Below, in pieces: positions 54,928 through 63,894 of a stretch of DNA of 64,000 nucleotides. The stretch comes from Cupriavidus numazuensis (GTDB taxonomy: Bacteria > Pseudomonadota > Gammaproteobacteria > Burkholderiales > Burkholderiaceae). The notes beneath the pieces were generated by a model. It was given only the letters and a program-made list of their open reading frames with translations. It was not told the DNA's origin and ran no database searches. The DNA lies in NCBI RefSeq assembly GCF_905397435.1, contig NZ_CAJPVI010000012.1, forward strand, positions 103,278 through 167,277. Reading direction: 5' to 3'. The translations under genes and the position numbers were made by a program. Numbering within the stretch: the first letter of the stretch is position 1; every line of letters starts with the position of its first letter.

Positions 54928-56658
54928 TCAGCCAATGGTCGCGATCGGCGCGCCCGCGGCCATGAAGATGCCCGCGGCGGCGCGCAGCACGATGCGGCCG
55001 GCACGATGCGCGTGGACCTGCATCTCCATCTTCATGGCTTCCATGACCGCGATGAGGTCGCCTTCCTTGACCTCGTCACCGTCGGATACCTTCCAGGCGT
55101 GCACGGTGCCGGCGACCGGGGCCGGCACATCCCTGGCGTCGGCTTCGGCGGCCTCGGCCGGCGCGGTGACCGGACTTGCCGCCTGCGCATTGGCCAGTCC
55201 GCCCAGCAGTTGAGCCGGCAGGCCCAGCATGACGCGCCGGCCATCGATCTCGATGGCAGTGCGAAGCAGGCTGCTGTCGGGCTGGGGCTCCGCACGGACG
55301 GCGGCGGCCAGCGGCTCGGCGAAATCGGATTCGATCCAGCGCGTGTGCACGTTGAAGCCATTGGTGCCCACAAAGTCGGCGTTGTCGATCACGGCACGGT
55401 GGAACGGCAGCACCGAGGCGACGCCTTCGATCCGGAATTCGCGCAGCGCGCGGCGGGCGCGGGTCAGGGCCTGTTCGCGCGTGGCGCCGGTGACGATCAG
55501 CTTGGCCATCAGCGAGTCGAACGTGCCGGGCACGACCGAGCCCGATTGCACGCCAGCGTCCACGCGCACGCCCGGGCCGGACGGCGGCTCGAAGCACCGT
55601 ACCGGGCCCGGCGTCGGCAGGAAGCCACGGCCCACGTCCTCGGCGTTGATGCGGAACTCGATCGAGTGGCCCAGCGGCGCCGGCGTTTCCGTGATGGTGA
55701 GCGGCAGGCCATCGGCCACACGCAGTTGCTCGACCACGAGGTCGATGCCGGTGGTCTGCTCGGTCACCGGGTGTTCCACCTGCAGGCGGGTGTTGACCTC
55801 CAGGAAGGAGATCGCGCCGCCTGCACTTAGCAGGAATTCCACCGTGCCCGCACTGGTGTAGCCCGCGGCGGCGCAGATGTCGCGTGCGGCGGTATGGATG
55901 CGCTCGCGTTGCGCATCGGACAGGAAGGGCGCAGGGGCTTCTTCCACCAGCTTCTGGTTGCGGCGCTGCAGGGAGCAGTCGCGCGTGCCCAGCACCACGA
56001 CATGGCCGTGGGTGTCGGCCAGCACCTGGGCCTCGATATGGCGGGGTTTGTCGAGGAACTGTTCGACGAAGCATTCGCCACGGCCAAACGCGGCAACGGC
56101 TTCGCGCACGGCCGAGTGATATAGCTCCTCGACCTCATCCATGCGCCAGGCGATCTTCATGCCCCGTCCGCCGCCACCGAACGCGGCCTTGATGATGATG
56201 GGCAGGCCATGCTGCTCGGCAAAGGCCAGTACCTCTCCCGCATCCTTGGCCGGGTCCGGCGTGCCCGCCACCAGCGGGGCGCCGACCTGCAGCGCGATCT
56301 TGCGCGCTTCGACCTTGTCGCCGAGCTTGGCGATCGTGGCCGGCGAGGGGCCGATCCACCGCAGTCCCGCGTCGATCACGGCCTGGGCAAAGGCCTCGCT
56401 TTCCGACAGGAAGCCATAGCCAGGGTGCACGGCATCGGCACCGCTCTTGCGCGCGATCTCCAGCAGCTTGGCGATATTCAGGTACGTGTCCGCGGGGCGG
56501 TCGCCATCCAGCCCGTAGGCCTCGTCGGCCATGCGCGCGTGCAAGGCGTCGATGTCGGCGTTGGCGTAGACGGCAACGGACTGCACGCCGTAGTCGGCAC
56601 AGGCGCGGACGACGCGGACGGCGATTTCGCCACGGTTGGCAATCAGGACTTTTTTCAT
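54928..56658 (-). CDS. biotin carboxylase with fused biotinyl carrier domain
   Basis: 576-residue protein: AccC-type N-terminus [26 protein letters not shown]-grasp [32 protein letters not shown], then a linker and a C-terminal biotinyl domain with biotin-acceptor K543 in EAMKMEM. Carboxylates its own biotin with ATP and bicarbonate. The ATG overlaps the stop of the PxpBC gene (ATGA). No acetyl/propionyl carboxyltransferase gene is adjacent; the PxpBC protein takes that place. Confidence 0.93.
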   Translation of the reverse strand: MKKVLIANRGEIAVRVVRACADYGVQSVAVYANADIDALHARMADEAYGLDGDRPADTYLNIAKLLEIARKSGADAVHPGYGFLSESEAFAQAVIDAGLRWIGPSPATIAKLGDKVEARKIALQVGAPLVAGTPDPAKDAGEVLAFAEQHGLPIIIKAAFGGGGRGMKIAWRMDEVEELYHSAVREAVAAFGRGECFVEQFLDKPRHIEAQVLADTHGHVVVLGTRDCSLQRRNQKLVEEAPAPFLSDAQRERIHTAARDICAAAGYTSAGTVEFLLSAGGAISFLEVNTRLQVEHPVTEQTTGIDLVVEQLRVADGLPLTITETPAPLGHSIEFRINAEDVGRGFLPTPGPVRCFEPPSGPGVRVDAGVQSGSVVPGTFDSLMAKLIVTGATREQALTRARRALREFRIEGVASVLPFHRAVIDNADFVGTNGFNVHTRWIESDFAEPLAAAVRAEPQPDSSLLRTAIEIDGRRVMLGLPAQLLGGLANAQAASPVTAPAEAAEADARDVPAPVAGTVHAWKVSDGDEVKEGDLIAVMEAMKMEMQVHAHRAGRIVLRAAAGIFMAAGAPIATIG

Positions 56659-58316
56659 CGGAGATCTCGGAAGGTGCCGGCTTCGCTATGGGCGGCGGCC
56701 GGAGAGAGTTCTTCAAACGCGCGGATCGGGTTGAAGCGCAGCCAGGCGCCCACGGGGATCTGACCGGCGCGGTCGAGGTGATAGGGGGCGATCGTGGCAA
56801 TCACGGGGTAGCCGCCGGTGAGCGGGTGGTCGGCCAGGAACAGCACGGGCTGGCCGCTCGGGGGCACTTGCAACGCGCCCAGGGCCGTGCCTTCGCTGGG
56901 CAGTTCGCCGCTGATGGCACGGTCGAGCGGCGTATCGCCGGCCAGTCGCAGGCCGACGCGGTTGGACTGGGGCGTTACTTGCCAGCGTTGCGCGGCCAGG
57001 CGTGCCACGGCTTCAGGCGTGAACCAGTCGGTGCGGGGGCCCATGACCACATCGAGCAGCACCTCCTGTTCCAGCGTGGGCAGGTCCGCGGCAGGCAGGG
57101 CCGGTTCGCTCACCACCATGCCGGTCGATGCCGGGTGCAGGCACAGGACATTTCCCACTGCCAGCGGTGCAGGGCCTACGTTGGCGAGTGTGTCGGTGGC
57201 GCAGCTGCCCAGCACGGGTGCGATCGCAAAGCCGCCGCGCGCGGACACGTAGCTGCGTGCACCGGCAACGGGCTGGCCGATGCTGAGCACGTCGCCGTCG
57301 GCGAGCGCCAGCGCCTGATGGGAAGGCGGATTCCACTGGTGGCCATCCGCCGTGCGCAGCGTCAGGGGCGCGTCGGCACCGGTCACGGCAACCACGGTCT
57401 CGCCGAGGCTTTGCAGTTGCAGGCCACCGCCCACGGTCTCGAGCGCGGCGCTGTCGCTGGGGTTGCCCACGAGGCGGTTGGCCAGCTTGAGGGCAGCCTG
57501 GTCCATGGCGCCGGAGGCCGAGACCCCTTGGCCTGCCTGGCCGTGGCGGCCCAGATCCTGGAACAAGGTCATCAGGCCCGTGGCTTTGACCTGCAGTGCC
57601 GTCTGCCCGGGCGCCAGCGCGTCGCGCATGCGGTCGCTGGCGGGCGAGGTGACGGAGTCTTTCAGTGTCTCGGCCCGGATGGCGGCTTCTGCCGTGGCAT
57701 CCAGCGTGGCGATATCGACAAAACGCACGCGATAGCCGGGCTGCAGCAGCGCGGGCTGCTCGCGGCCCAGGTCCCACATGGCGACGGGTGTCACGCCGAT
57801 GATCTGCCAGCCGCCGGGGCTGGCCTGCGGGTACACGCCGCTGAAGGTGCCGGCCAGGCCCACCGCGCCGGCCGGAATGCGCGTGCGCGGCGTACTGCGG
57901 CGCGGCACATCGAGGCTCGGATGGCCGCCTGACAGGTATGCAAAGCCCGGTGCAAAGCCGGTGAAGGCGACGGTGTATTCGCTGTCAGTGTGGCGCCGCA
58001 CGACTTCCTCGGGCGTGATGCCCAGCAGTTGGGCGACCTCCGCCAGGTCCTCGCCGTCGTAGCGCACGGGGATTTCGATCAGGGTACTGCCGCGCTGCGC
58101 GCGCGATGTCACATCGCGCGTGGCGACGGCCTGCACCAGCTGCGACAGGCCACAGGAAGCGGGGCGAAAACGCACGAGGATCGTGCGCGCGGCAGGGACC
58201 AGCTCTTCCACGCCGGGAAGCGGATCGCGCTGCAGCGAGGCCAGCAGGGCCAGGGTCTGGTCCAGATCGGCCAGCTCCACCAGCACGGCGTTTAGGGAGA
58301 CAGGAAGGAAACGCAA
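56655..58316 (-). CDS. PxpB-PxpC (KipI-KipA) fusion, biotin-dependent carboxyltransferase-like
   Basis: 553-residue fusion. First about 215 residues are KipI/PxpB-like ([39 protein letters not shown]), the rest KipA/PxpC-like ([39 protein letters not shown]). These domains form the 5-oxoprolinase complex PxpABC and are homologous to the carboxyltransferase domain of urea carboxylase. TTG start at 58316, with GGAG 6 nt upstream. Confidence 0.9.
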   Translation of the reverse strand: MRFLPVSLNAVLVELADLDQTLALLASLQRDPLPGVEELVPAARTILVRFRPASCGLSQLVQAVATRDVTSRAQRGSTLIEIPVRYDGEDLAEVAQLLGITPEEVVRRHTDSEYTVAFTGFAPGFAYLSGGHPSLDVPRRSTPRTRIPAGAVGLAGTFSGVYPQASPGGWQIIGVTPVAMWDLGREQPALLQPGYRVRFVDIATLDATAEAAIRAETLKDSVTSPASDRMRDALAPGQTALQVKATGLMTLFQDLGRHGQAGQGVSASGAMDQAALKLANRLVGNPSDSAALETVGGGLQLQSLGETVVAVTGADAPLTLRTADGHQWNPPSHQALALADGDVLSIGQPVAGARSYVSARGGFAIAPVLGSCATDTLANVGPAPLAVGNVLCLHPASTGMVVSEPALPAADLPTLEQEVLLDVVMGPRTDWFTPEAVARLAAQRWQVTPQSNRVGLRLAGDTPLDRAISGELPSEGTALGALQVPPSGQPVLFLADHPLTGGYPVIATIAPYHLDRAGQIPVGAWLRFNPIRAFEELSPAAAHSEAGTFRDLR

Positions 58317-58334
58317 CTGAGGCTCCGCAAGCGA

Positions 58335-59147
58335 TCAGACGTGGTACGTACTGTCGGGCACGTCCGTGATGAACATATGGCCCGGGGCATGGGTGACCGC
58401 AAACGGTACGCCCGAGGCCATCACCGCAGCCTGCGGCGTGACACCGCAGGCCCAGAAGACAGGTATCTCGCCGGGTTCGATGCGCACCGCATCACCGAAG
58501 TCGGGGCGGTGGATGTCGGCGATGCCCAGCGCTTCGGGGTTGCCCACGTGGACGGGCGCGCCATGCACCGAGGGGAAGCGTCCGGAGATCATGGCTGCAT
58601 CGGCGATGCGGCCGGCGGGAATGGGCCGCATGGACACCACCAGCTCGCCGTGCAAACGCCCGGCAGGGCGGCACTGGCGATTGGTGCGATACATCGGCAC
58701 ATTGGACCCGTCCGTGATGTGGCGCACCTCGATGCCCGCTTCCAGCAGCGGTGTCTCGAAGGTGAAGCTACAGCCGATCAGGAACGTGACCAGGTCAGGG
58801 TGTTCCTGCCACAGCGGCGCGGCGTCGGCGACTTCTTCCGCGAGCCGGCCATTGCGCCACACCCGGTAAAGCGGAATGTCGGTGCGAATGTCGGCGCCTT
58901 CGGCCAGCACGGTGTGATGCGCACCGGCTTCGATCACGTCGAGCACCGGGCACGCCTTGGGATTGCGCTGGGCGTAGAGCAGGAAGTCCCACGCCCAGTC
59001 GCGCGGCAGCGCGATCATGTTGGCCTGCGTCATGCCGGGCGCGACGCCTGCCGTGGGCTGGACCTTGCCGGCGCGATAGCTTTCGCGCGCGGTCCTTGCC
59101 GCCGCGACAGCGGCCGACCGGACCTCGTCAAGCACGTGGTTTGTCAT
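58335..59147 (-). CDS. DUF1445 protein (putative hydro-lyase / D-glutamate cyclase family)
   Basis: 270-residue protein matching DUF1445: [62 protein letters not shown] and [33 protein letters not shown] mammalian member is D-glutamate cyclase, which forms 5-oxo-D-proline. ATG at 59147 with AAGGGA upstream. It lies directly upstream of the PxpBC fusion (18 bp), suggesting a shared pathway. Confidence 0.88.
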   Translation of the reverse strand: MTNHVLDEVRSAAVAAARTARESYRAGKVQPTAGVAPGMTQANMIALPRDWAWDFLLYAQRNPKACPVLDVIEAGAHHTVLAEGADIRTDIPLYRVWRNGRLAEEVADAAPLWQEHPDLVTFLIGCSFTFETPLLEAGIEVRHITDGSNVPMYRTNRQCRPAGRLHGELVVSMRPIPAGRIADAAMISGRFPSVHGAPVHVGNPEALGIADIHRPDFGDAVRIEPGEIPVFWACGVTPQAAVMASGVPFAVTHAPGHMFITDVPDSTYHV

Positions 59148-59210
59148 GGTGATATCCCTTCTTCGTGTTGCGGGCAAACAGGGGCCAGCCGAATCGCATG
59201 CCGTCCCGGT

Positions 59211-60500
59211 TCAATGCTCGGCGACTTGCGTGGCGCCGGCCGGTGCCAATTGCGGATTCGACGGCTCCGAATCGTCGGTCAGATCGCGTCCCTGGGTTTC
59301 CGGCAGCAGCAGGCAGGCAATCACGACCAGCGTGTAGGCGCCGGCGGCCAGGTAACCGATAGCCGTGCCCAATGGCATCGACGTGCTCATGTGGCCGATC
59401 ATCGCAGGAAATACCGCACCCACGGCACGCCCGAAGTTGTAGCAAAAGCCCTGGCCGGAGCCGCGAATATGGCTGGGGAACAGTTCCGTGAGGTAAGCGC
59501 CCATGCCGGAGAAAATGCCCGACAGGAAGAATCCGAGCGGGAAGCCCAGGACCATCATGGCCCCGTCGGTAATCGGCAACTGGGTGTAGCAGATCACGAG
59601 CACGGCGGCACTCACGGCAAACAGCATGAAGCAGCGCTTGCGGCCCAGCTGGTCGGAAAGCCATGCGCTGGTCAGGTAGCCGGCGAACGATCCCGCGATC
59701 AGCACCATCAGGTAGCCGCTGGTGTTGAGCACGGAGAGATGGCGCTCCATCTTGAGATAGGTCGGCAGCCAGGTCGTGACGGAGTAGTAGGCGCCCTGCA
59801 TGCCGGTGGCCAGCAGGCTTGCCATCAGCGTGACACCCAGCACGCCCGGCTTGAAGATCAGCATGAAGCTGTTGCTTTCGCCCGTGCGGGCAAGCTTGGC
59901 CTTGGTTTCGCGGTACACCTCAGGCTCGCTGATATTGCGGCGGATATAGAGGATGAACAGGGCCGGCAGCGCGCCCAGCCAGAACAGCACGCGCCATGCA
60001 TGTTGCTGGTCGACCAGCGCGTAGACCGCCCAGAAGGCGATGGCGGAAATTCCCCAGCCCACCGCCCAGCTGCTTTGCACCAGCCCCACGGCCTTGCCGC
60101 GATGGCGGGCGCGGATCATCTCGGCGATCAGGACGGAACCGACGGACCATTCGCCGCCGAAGCCGAGCCCCTGCAGCATGCGCGTGATGAACAGCTGGTC
60201 GGGCGACTGGGTGAATCCGCTCAGGAACGTGAACAAGCTGAACCAGAGCACCGTGAGCTGGAGAATCCGGACCCGGCCGTACTTGTCGGCCAGGATGCCG
60301 GCCAGCCATCCGCCGATCGCGGAACTGATAAGCGCGCCGGTGGCGATGTAGCCAGCCTCGGCCTTGGTCATGCCCCAGACCAGGATGAAGGTCGGGATCA
60401 TGAACGTGTAGATCATGTAGTCGAAGGCATCGACGCCATAGCCGACGAAGGCGGCGAAGAGCGTCCGGCGCTCCTCTCGGTTTGTTTCCTTAAGCCACAT
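59211..60500 (-). CDS. MFS transporter (metabolite:H+ symporter type)
   Basis: 429-residue 12-helix transporter. Conserved loop GILADKYGRVRILQLT between helices 2 and 3, GLGFGGEWSVGSVLIAEMIRARHRGKAVGLVQSSWAVG in helices 4-5, and a cytoplasmic loop with NISEPEVYRETKAK. It resembles sialate/aromatic acid transporters of the MHS family. It is the first gene of the run with DUF1445 and PxpBC, so it probably imports their substrate. Confidence 0.9.
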   Translation of the reverse strand: MWLKETNREERRTLFAAFVGYGVDAFDYMIYTFMIPTFILVWGMTKAEAGYIATGALISSAIGGWLAGILADKYGRVRILQLTVLWFSLFTFLSGFTQSPDQLFITRMLQGLGFGGEWSVGSVLIAEMIRARHRGKAVGLVQSSWAVGWGISAIAFWAVYALVDQQHAWRVLFWLGALPALFILYIRRNISEPEVYRETKAKLARTGESNSFMLIFKPGVLGVTLMASLLATGMQGAYYSVTTWLPTYLKMERHLSVLNTSGYLMVLIAGSFAGYLTSAWLSDQLGRKRCFMLFAVSAAVLVICYTQLPITDGAMMVLGFPLGFFLSGIFSGMGAYLTELFPSHIRGSGQGFCYNFGRAVGAVFPAMIGHMSTSMPLGTAIGYLAAGAYTLVVIACLLLPETQGRDLTDDSEPSNPQLAPAGATQVAEH

Positions 60501-60875
60501 GGTTGCGTTCTCCTTCCGGGAAGACGGCGGATGTAGGGTGGACGTCGTCTCGCACCCACTTTCTCGACGATGTCCGGGTCAGCCTGCGGCGCCAGGTGTC
60601 AGCGCTGCGGTCATGTGGTCTGGTTTAGCAATCTGTATGCCATATCGGTTTAAACATCACATATAACTCAACCAGAACGCTTGTATTGTTGAACAATCGT
60701 GAGTGATTTACTGTTGTGGTATACACCTAGCCAGACAAAGCAGGCAGCTTTGTCACCAAAGTGGTGCAATCCGTTCATCAAGGTGGGGCGGTCGGTCCAT
60801 CAAAGTGCGCTAACATGCTGAGGTTCGGACCCTCTCCCAGCTGGGGCCGACCTGCCAACGCGAGCTTCACCCGAG
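60501..60875. other. divergent regulatory region (MFS operon / gntR)
   Basis: 375 bp, noticeably AT-richer than its surroundings around 60620-60740, between the MFS gene (-) and the GntR regulator (+). Holds the operator candidate at 60685-60697; no complete promoter hexamer pair could be assigned. No gene seen. Confidence 0.55.
60685..60697. promoter_or_regulatory. GntR (FCD-type) operator candidate
   Basis: Perfect 13-bp palindrome ATTGTT-G-AACAAT in the divergent region. The TTGT...ACAA half-site style is typical for FadR-subfamily GntR regulators such as the gene at 60876. Confidence 0.6.
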
Positions 60876-61544
60876 ATGACATCCAGTCCTGACACGAAGA
60901 ACCTGACCGAACGCGTGGCCGAAGACATTCGCCAGAAGATCGTGCATGGCGAGTTTTCTCCCGGGCAGCGCTTGTCGGAGGCGGCGTTGAGCGACAGTCT
61001 TCAGATTTCCCGCAATACCCTGCGCGAGATCTTCCGGCTGCTGACCAAGGAAGGGCTGCTCAAGCATGAGCCCAACCGTGGTGTCTCGGTGGCGATCCCC
61101 AGTATCGCGGCCATCATCGATATCTACCGTGTGCGTCGTCTGATCGAGTGTCAGGCGTTGCGCCAGGCGTATCCGCGCCACCCGGCCGGGAAGCACCTGC
61201 GCAAGGCCGTGGAACTGGCGGCGCAATGCCGCGACCAGGGCGACTGGATGGGGGTAGGGTCGGCCAATATGGAATTCCACATGGCCATCGTGGAGCTGGC
61301 GGACAGCGAGCGGCTGAACGAGATGTTCTCGCGCCTGCTCGCCGAACTGCGGCTGGCCTTCGGGATGCTGCAAGACCCCGAGTTCCTCCACGCGCCCTAT
61401 GTGGACATGAACGGACGCATCCTGCAGCTGTTCGAGGCCGGCAAGCTCGACGAGGCGGCCACGGCGCTTCACGATTATCTCGGGCAGTCGGAGCGCATCG
61501 TGCTCGCGGCCTGTGCGCGGCATCCCGTGTTCAATTCACGCTGA
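60876..61544 (+). CDS. GntR family regulator, FCD domain
   Basis: 222-residue regulator. Winged helix at residues 7-75 (NLTERVAEDIRQKIVHGEFSPGQRLSEAALSDSLQISRNTLREIFRLL) and an FCD ligand domain with its metal residues in NMEFHMAIVEL and a late HDYLGQSERIV. Divergent from the MFS-DUF1445-PxpBC-AccC run, so it likely controls that operon in response to the pathway substrate. Confidence 0.93.
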   Translation: MTSSPDTKNLTERVAEDIRQKIVHGEFSPGQRLSEAALSDSLQISRNTLREIFRLLTKEGLLKHEPNRGVSVAIPSIAAIIDIYRVRRLIECQALRQAYPRHPAGKHLRKAVELAAQCRDQGDWMGVGSANMEFHMAIVELADSERLNEMFSRLLAELRLAFGMLQDPEFLHAPYVDMNGRILQLFEAGKLDEAATALHDYLGQSERIVLAACARHPVFNSR

Positions 61545-61632
61545 TACGGATCTGGTCGCAGACCCTGCCCGGCGGCGGGCTTGCAGGGCACTAGAATGAA
61601 GGCAGGCCACTGAAGTCACGAGGGTGGCTGCC

Positions 61633-61776
61633 ATGCTTGACTTGCTTCTGTACTGGGGCGCAATGATTGCCGCCCATCGCCTCATGGAGTGGGCCGGTTG
61701 CTTCGACCGGCCGGTGCTCTACCCGGATCTCGATCATCCCTTCCGTTACTGGTGGGCGCGACGAGTACGGCAATAG
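61633..61776 (+). CDS. small ORF, 47 residues
   Basis: MLDLLLYWGAMIAAHRLMEW followed by CFDRPVLYPDLDHPFRYWW and a basic end. It has an amphipathic, Trp/Tyr-rich N-terminal helix. A GAGGGTGG stretch lies 7 nt before the ATG, giving real translational potential. It sits alone between gntR and the minus-strand lipoprotein gene. No family recognised. Confidence 0.5.
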   Translation: MLDLLLYWGAMIAAHRLMEWAGCFDRPVLYPDLDHPFRYWWARRVRQ

Positions 61777-61810
61777 CTTTGCGTGTCTGCGCTTCCGCGC
61801 AGCCGGCAAC

Positions 61811-62179
61811 TCAGTGCTTCCAGGCTACCGGCGCAGTCGCGTTGCAGGCGGTCACCTTGCCGAACCAGTTCCTGCTGGTGTTCAGCTTGATGCGCTGCTC
61901 GTCGATCGGCTCGATCTGCCGCTGCCGTCTGTCGGCCAGGCTGTTGGCCACATTGACGGCGGCTGCCTTGCACTCGGCCGCGGCGGTACCGGGCAGCATC
62001 GTGAATTGCAGGTAGCGGTAGTCGACTTTCAGGGTGAAGCCATCGGGCACATATTCCACCGTGTACTCCGTTGCCATGTCATACGTCGACATCTGGCGGC
62101 CGGAGTAGTGGGGGGCCGTGGTGGTGCAAGCGGCTGACGCCAGGCAGGCGAGTGCCGTCGCGATTCTCAGGAATTTCAC
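61811..62179 (-). CDS. small putative lipoprotein
   Basis: 122-residue exported protein starting VKFLRIATALACLASAAC. The Cys follows SAA, a weak lipobox. The rest is a soluble domain with YTVEYVPDGFTLKVDYRYLQF and two further Cys (AECKAAA, VTACNAT), which could form a disulphide. GTG at 62179 was chosen because GGAGAG lies 8 nt upstream and it starts the signal peptide. Function unknown. Confidence 0.65.
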   Translation of the reverse strand: MKFLRIATALACLASAACTTTAPHYSGRQMSTYDMATEYTVEYVPDGFTLKVDYRYLQFTMLPGTAAAECKAAAVNVANSLADRRQRQIEPIDEQRIKLNTSRNWFGKVTACNATAPVAWKH

Positions 62180-62319
62180 TGTGCGCTCTCCATTCGTGCC
62201 CACGGGCACCGCAGGCAGCTACATGACGCCCAGAAACAACAAAGCCCAACCGGACTGGCTGGGCAACTGGACCTGCATTCTACACGAAGCAATCTGGAGG
62301 CAACTTGGACCAAGAAGGA

Positions 62320-62341
62320 CGGGCTCCCGCGCGGGAGCCCG
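62320..62341. terminator. hairpin terminator
   Basis: Self-complementary CGGGCTCCCGC / GCGGGAGCCCG; on the minus strand it is followed by a T/C-rich stretch, placing it downstream of the phytase-like pseudogene. Confidence 0.55.
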
Positions 62342-62384
62342 ATTTGCGTGCAGCCAGCGGACGCTGCCGTGGCAGCGCCGCTGC

Positions 62385-62950
62385 TTACGATGCCGAGTAG
62401 TTCGACAGCGCCTTCGGGAACTTCAGGATCCACATGCGCGTGAGGCGGTTGACCGCATCGCCGCGCGTGGCGCGCACGCTGACGGCGCCGGTGGTGCAGT
62501 TGCCGTCGTTCAGGATGGCGCCGTTGGCGTCGACCGTGCACGAAGTCGGATCGCCGTCGATGAGCTTGCCGTTGGCATCCACCAGCGTCGAGCGCAGGCC
62601 GAAGTCATTGTCGTTCATGATCGCCAGCGTCTGGCCATCGATGAGCGTCATGGCTTCCAGCTTCTCGGCGCTCCAGCCCAGCGCGTTCATATCGAGCAGC
62701 ACGGTCTTCTTCAGCTTGATCACGTTGGCCCACGTCGTAGCCGCGCTGGGGGTGCCGTGGATGCTGTTTTTCTCGAGCTCGATGCCCATGCCCGCGATAT
62801 CAGGTCGCCGAGCTTGGCGCTGCCGGTGCGGTTGCGGTCCCAGGTCTGGCCCTGCGACGACAGCGGGTAGTTGAGCGGATAGGCGTAGAGCTTCGACGTC
62901 TCGGTCTTCGAGGCGAAGTCGCGCGAACTGTGCATGAGTTGAGGATTCAC
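62385..62950 (-). pseudogene. phytase-like esterase, C-terminal fragment with frameshift
   Basis: The upper part (62950 down to about 62800) reads SKTETSKLYAYPLNYPLSSQ and GQTWDRNRTGSAKLGDL; after a frame change near 62798-62802 it continues AGMGIELEKNSIHG, KLEAMTLIDGQTLAIMNDND and MWILKFPKALSNYSAS. Together these resemble the C-terminal domain of proteins with esterase-like activity of phytase. The N-terminal two-thirds is missing, so this is a remnant, unless the frameshift is a sequencing error. Confidence 0.7.
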
Positions 62951-62997
62951 GCTCGCGTCCCATACCCCGACGCAGGATCAACTGACTGGAAATTGCC

Positions 62998-63136
62998 ATG
63001 CGCGTCGTGGATTTGCTTGAAGCCGGGGGCAGCTTTCCAGGCTTATCGAGGCCGTAGACAGGGGGTGGACGCGGAGGTGGTCATTCTTCGCGACGGCAAG
63101 CCTGCGGAGAAGCTCGTACCGCCTTGCACACCCTAA
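62998..63136 (+). pseudogene. decayed Phd/YefM-type antitoxin
   Basis: Three frames together spell an antitoxin: MRVVDLLEAGGSF (frame of ATG 62998), LIEAVDRG (from 63042), and VDAEVVILRDGKPAEKLVPP ending at the stop 63134-63136. EVVILRDGKPAEKLVP is the Phd-family core motif. Indels between the frames make it non-functional. No toxin partner is recognisable downstream. Confidence 0.75.
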
Positions 63137-63395
63137 AATTCTTTCAGTGCCTGAGCAAGTGACCGATTTGTGAGGCGGAAGCAGCTTCTTCGGGCCAATC
63201 TTGCGCCACGGTTGCCAAGCGACGACAATGTTCCCGGCACAACCGCGGGTGGTCTAGGAGTAACACCACATCTCGGACTTCCCATCACCGGAATCTGGCA
63301 AGACCCTGTATGAGGTTCGCAACGGTTGTATGTTTACCGGTATGAACGTTGCTTCTACACTCGAGTCATACCTACACGATTGTCTAGGGCCAACC

Positions 63396-63626
63396 ATGAA
63401 AGCTTATGAGGTAAGAGTCGCATGGGATGCCGATGCCAAGGTTTGGTACGTCGCGGATAGTGATGTTCCAGGTCTGGCGGGGGAAGCGGAAAGCGTCGAA
63501 GAGATGATTGCGCTACTCCAGAATCGCGTCCCAGAGATGCTTGAGGAAAATGAAATTGAAGACGGAGAGACGGTCCAGTACCACCTGATATCGGAAGCGC
63601 TGTTGGAAACCAGACGACAAGCCTGA
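63396..63626 (+). CDS. hicB: HicB-like antitoxin (DUF1902)
   Basis: 76-residue partial RNase H-like protein: YEVRVAWDADAKVWYVADSD and VPGLAGEAESVEEMIALL match DUF1902/HicB. ATG 63396 gives the family length; an in-frame start 22 codons upstream would add an unusual tail. Its stop overlaps the hicA start by 1 bp. Antitoxin-first order. Confidence 0.88.
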   Translation: MKAYEVRVAWDADAKVWYVADSDVPGLAGEAESVEEMIALLQNRVPEMLEENEIEDGETVQYHLISEALLETRRQA

Positions 63627-63823
63627 TGGGCAACAATTACGCCGACCAGGTAAAGCGTCTACTCCAGCAAGCTGGTTGCAGGTTTGTTCGTCATGGGAAA
63701 GGTGACCATGACATCTGGGAAAACCCCATTTCAGGCAAGCGGTTCCCGGTAGACGCGAACATCAAGTCCCGCCACACTGCAAACGTTGTTCTCAAGCAGG
63801 CAGGCCTACCGAAGGCCTTCTGA
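63626..63823 (+). CDS. hicA: HicA toxin
   Basis: 65-residue dsRBD-like mRNA interferase: VKRLLQQAGCRFVRHGKGDH with catalytic His in the RHGKGDHDIW loop, and FPVDANIKSRHTANVVLKQAG. Translationally coupled to hicB. Followed by a strong terminator. Confidence 0.93.
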   Translation: MGNNYADQVKRLLQQAGCRFVRHGKGDHDIWENPISGKRFPVDANIKSRHTANVVLKQAGLPKAF

Positions 63824-63844
63824 CTCGTAGCGTCACGGATCACC

Positions 63845-63867
63845 AAGCCCGCTTCGGCGGGCTTTTT
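63845..63867 (+). terminator. rho-independent terminator of hicBA
   Basis: 8-bp stem AAGCCCGC / GCGGGCTT with a TTCG tetraloop and a T run, 21 bp after the hicA stop. Confidence 0.9.
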
Positions 63868-63894
63868 GTTGCCCAGAGATTTTGCGAACTGCGT

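Noticed and set aside
58341..60536. 731-codon plus-strand open frame opposite the MFS and DUF1445 genes
   Set aside because: Antisense shadow; no domain and composition dominated by His, Arg and Gln.
63158..63320. 46-codon plus-strand frame starting at a GTG, reading VRRKQLLRANLAP
   Set aside because: No ribosome site, no recognisable motif, surrounded by decayed sequence.
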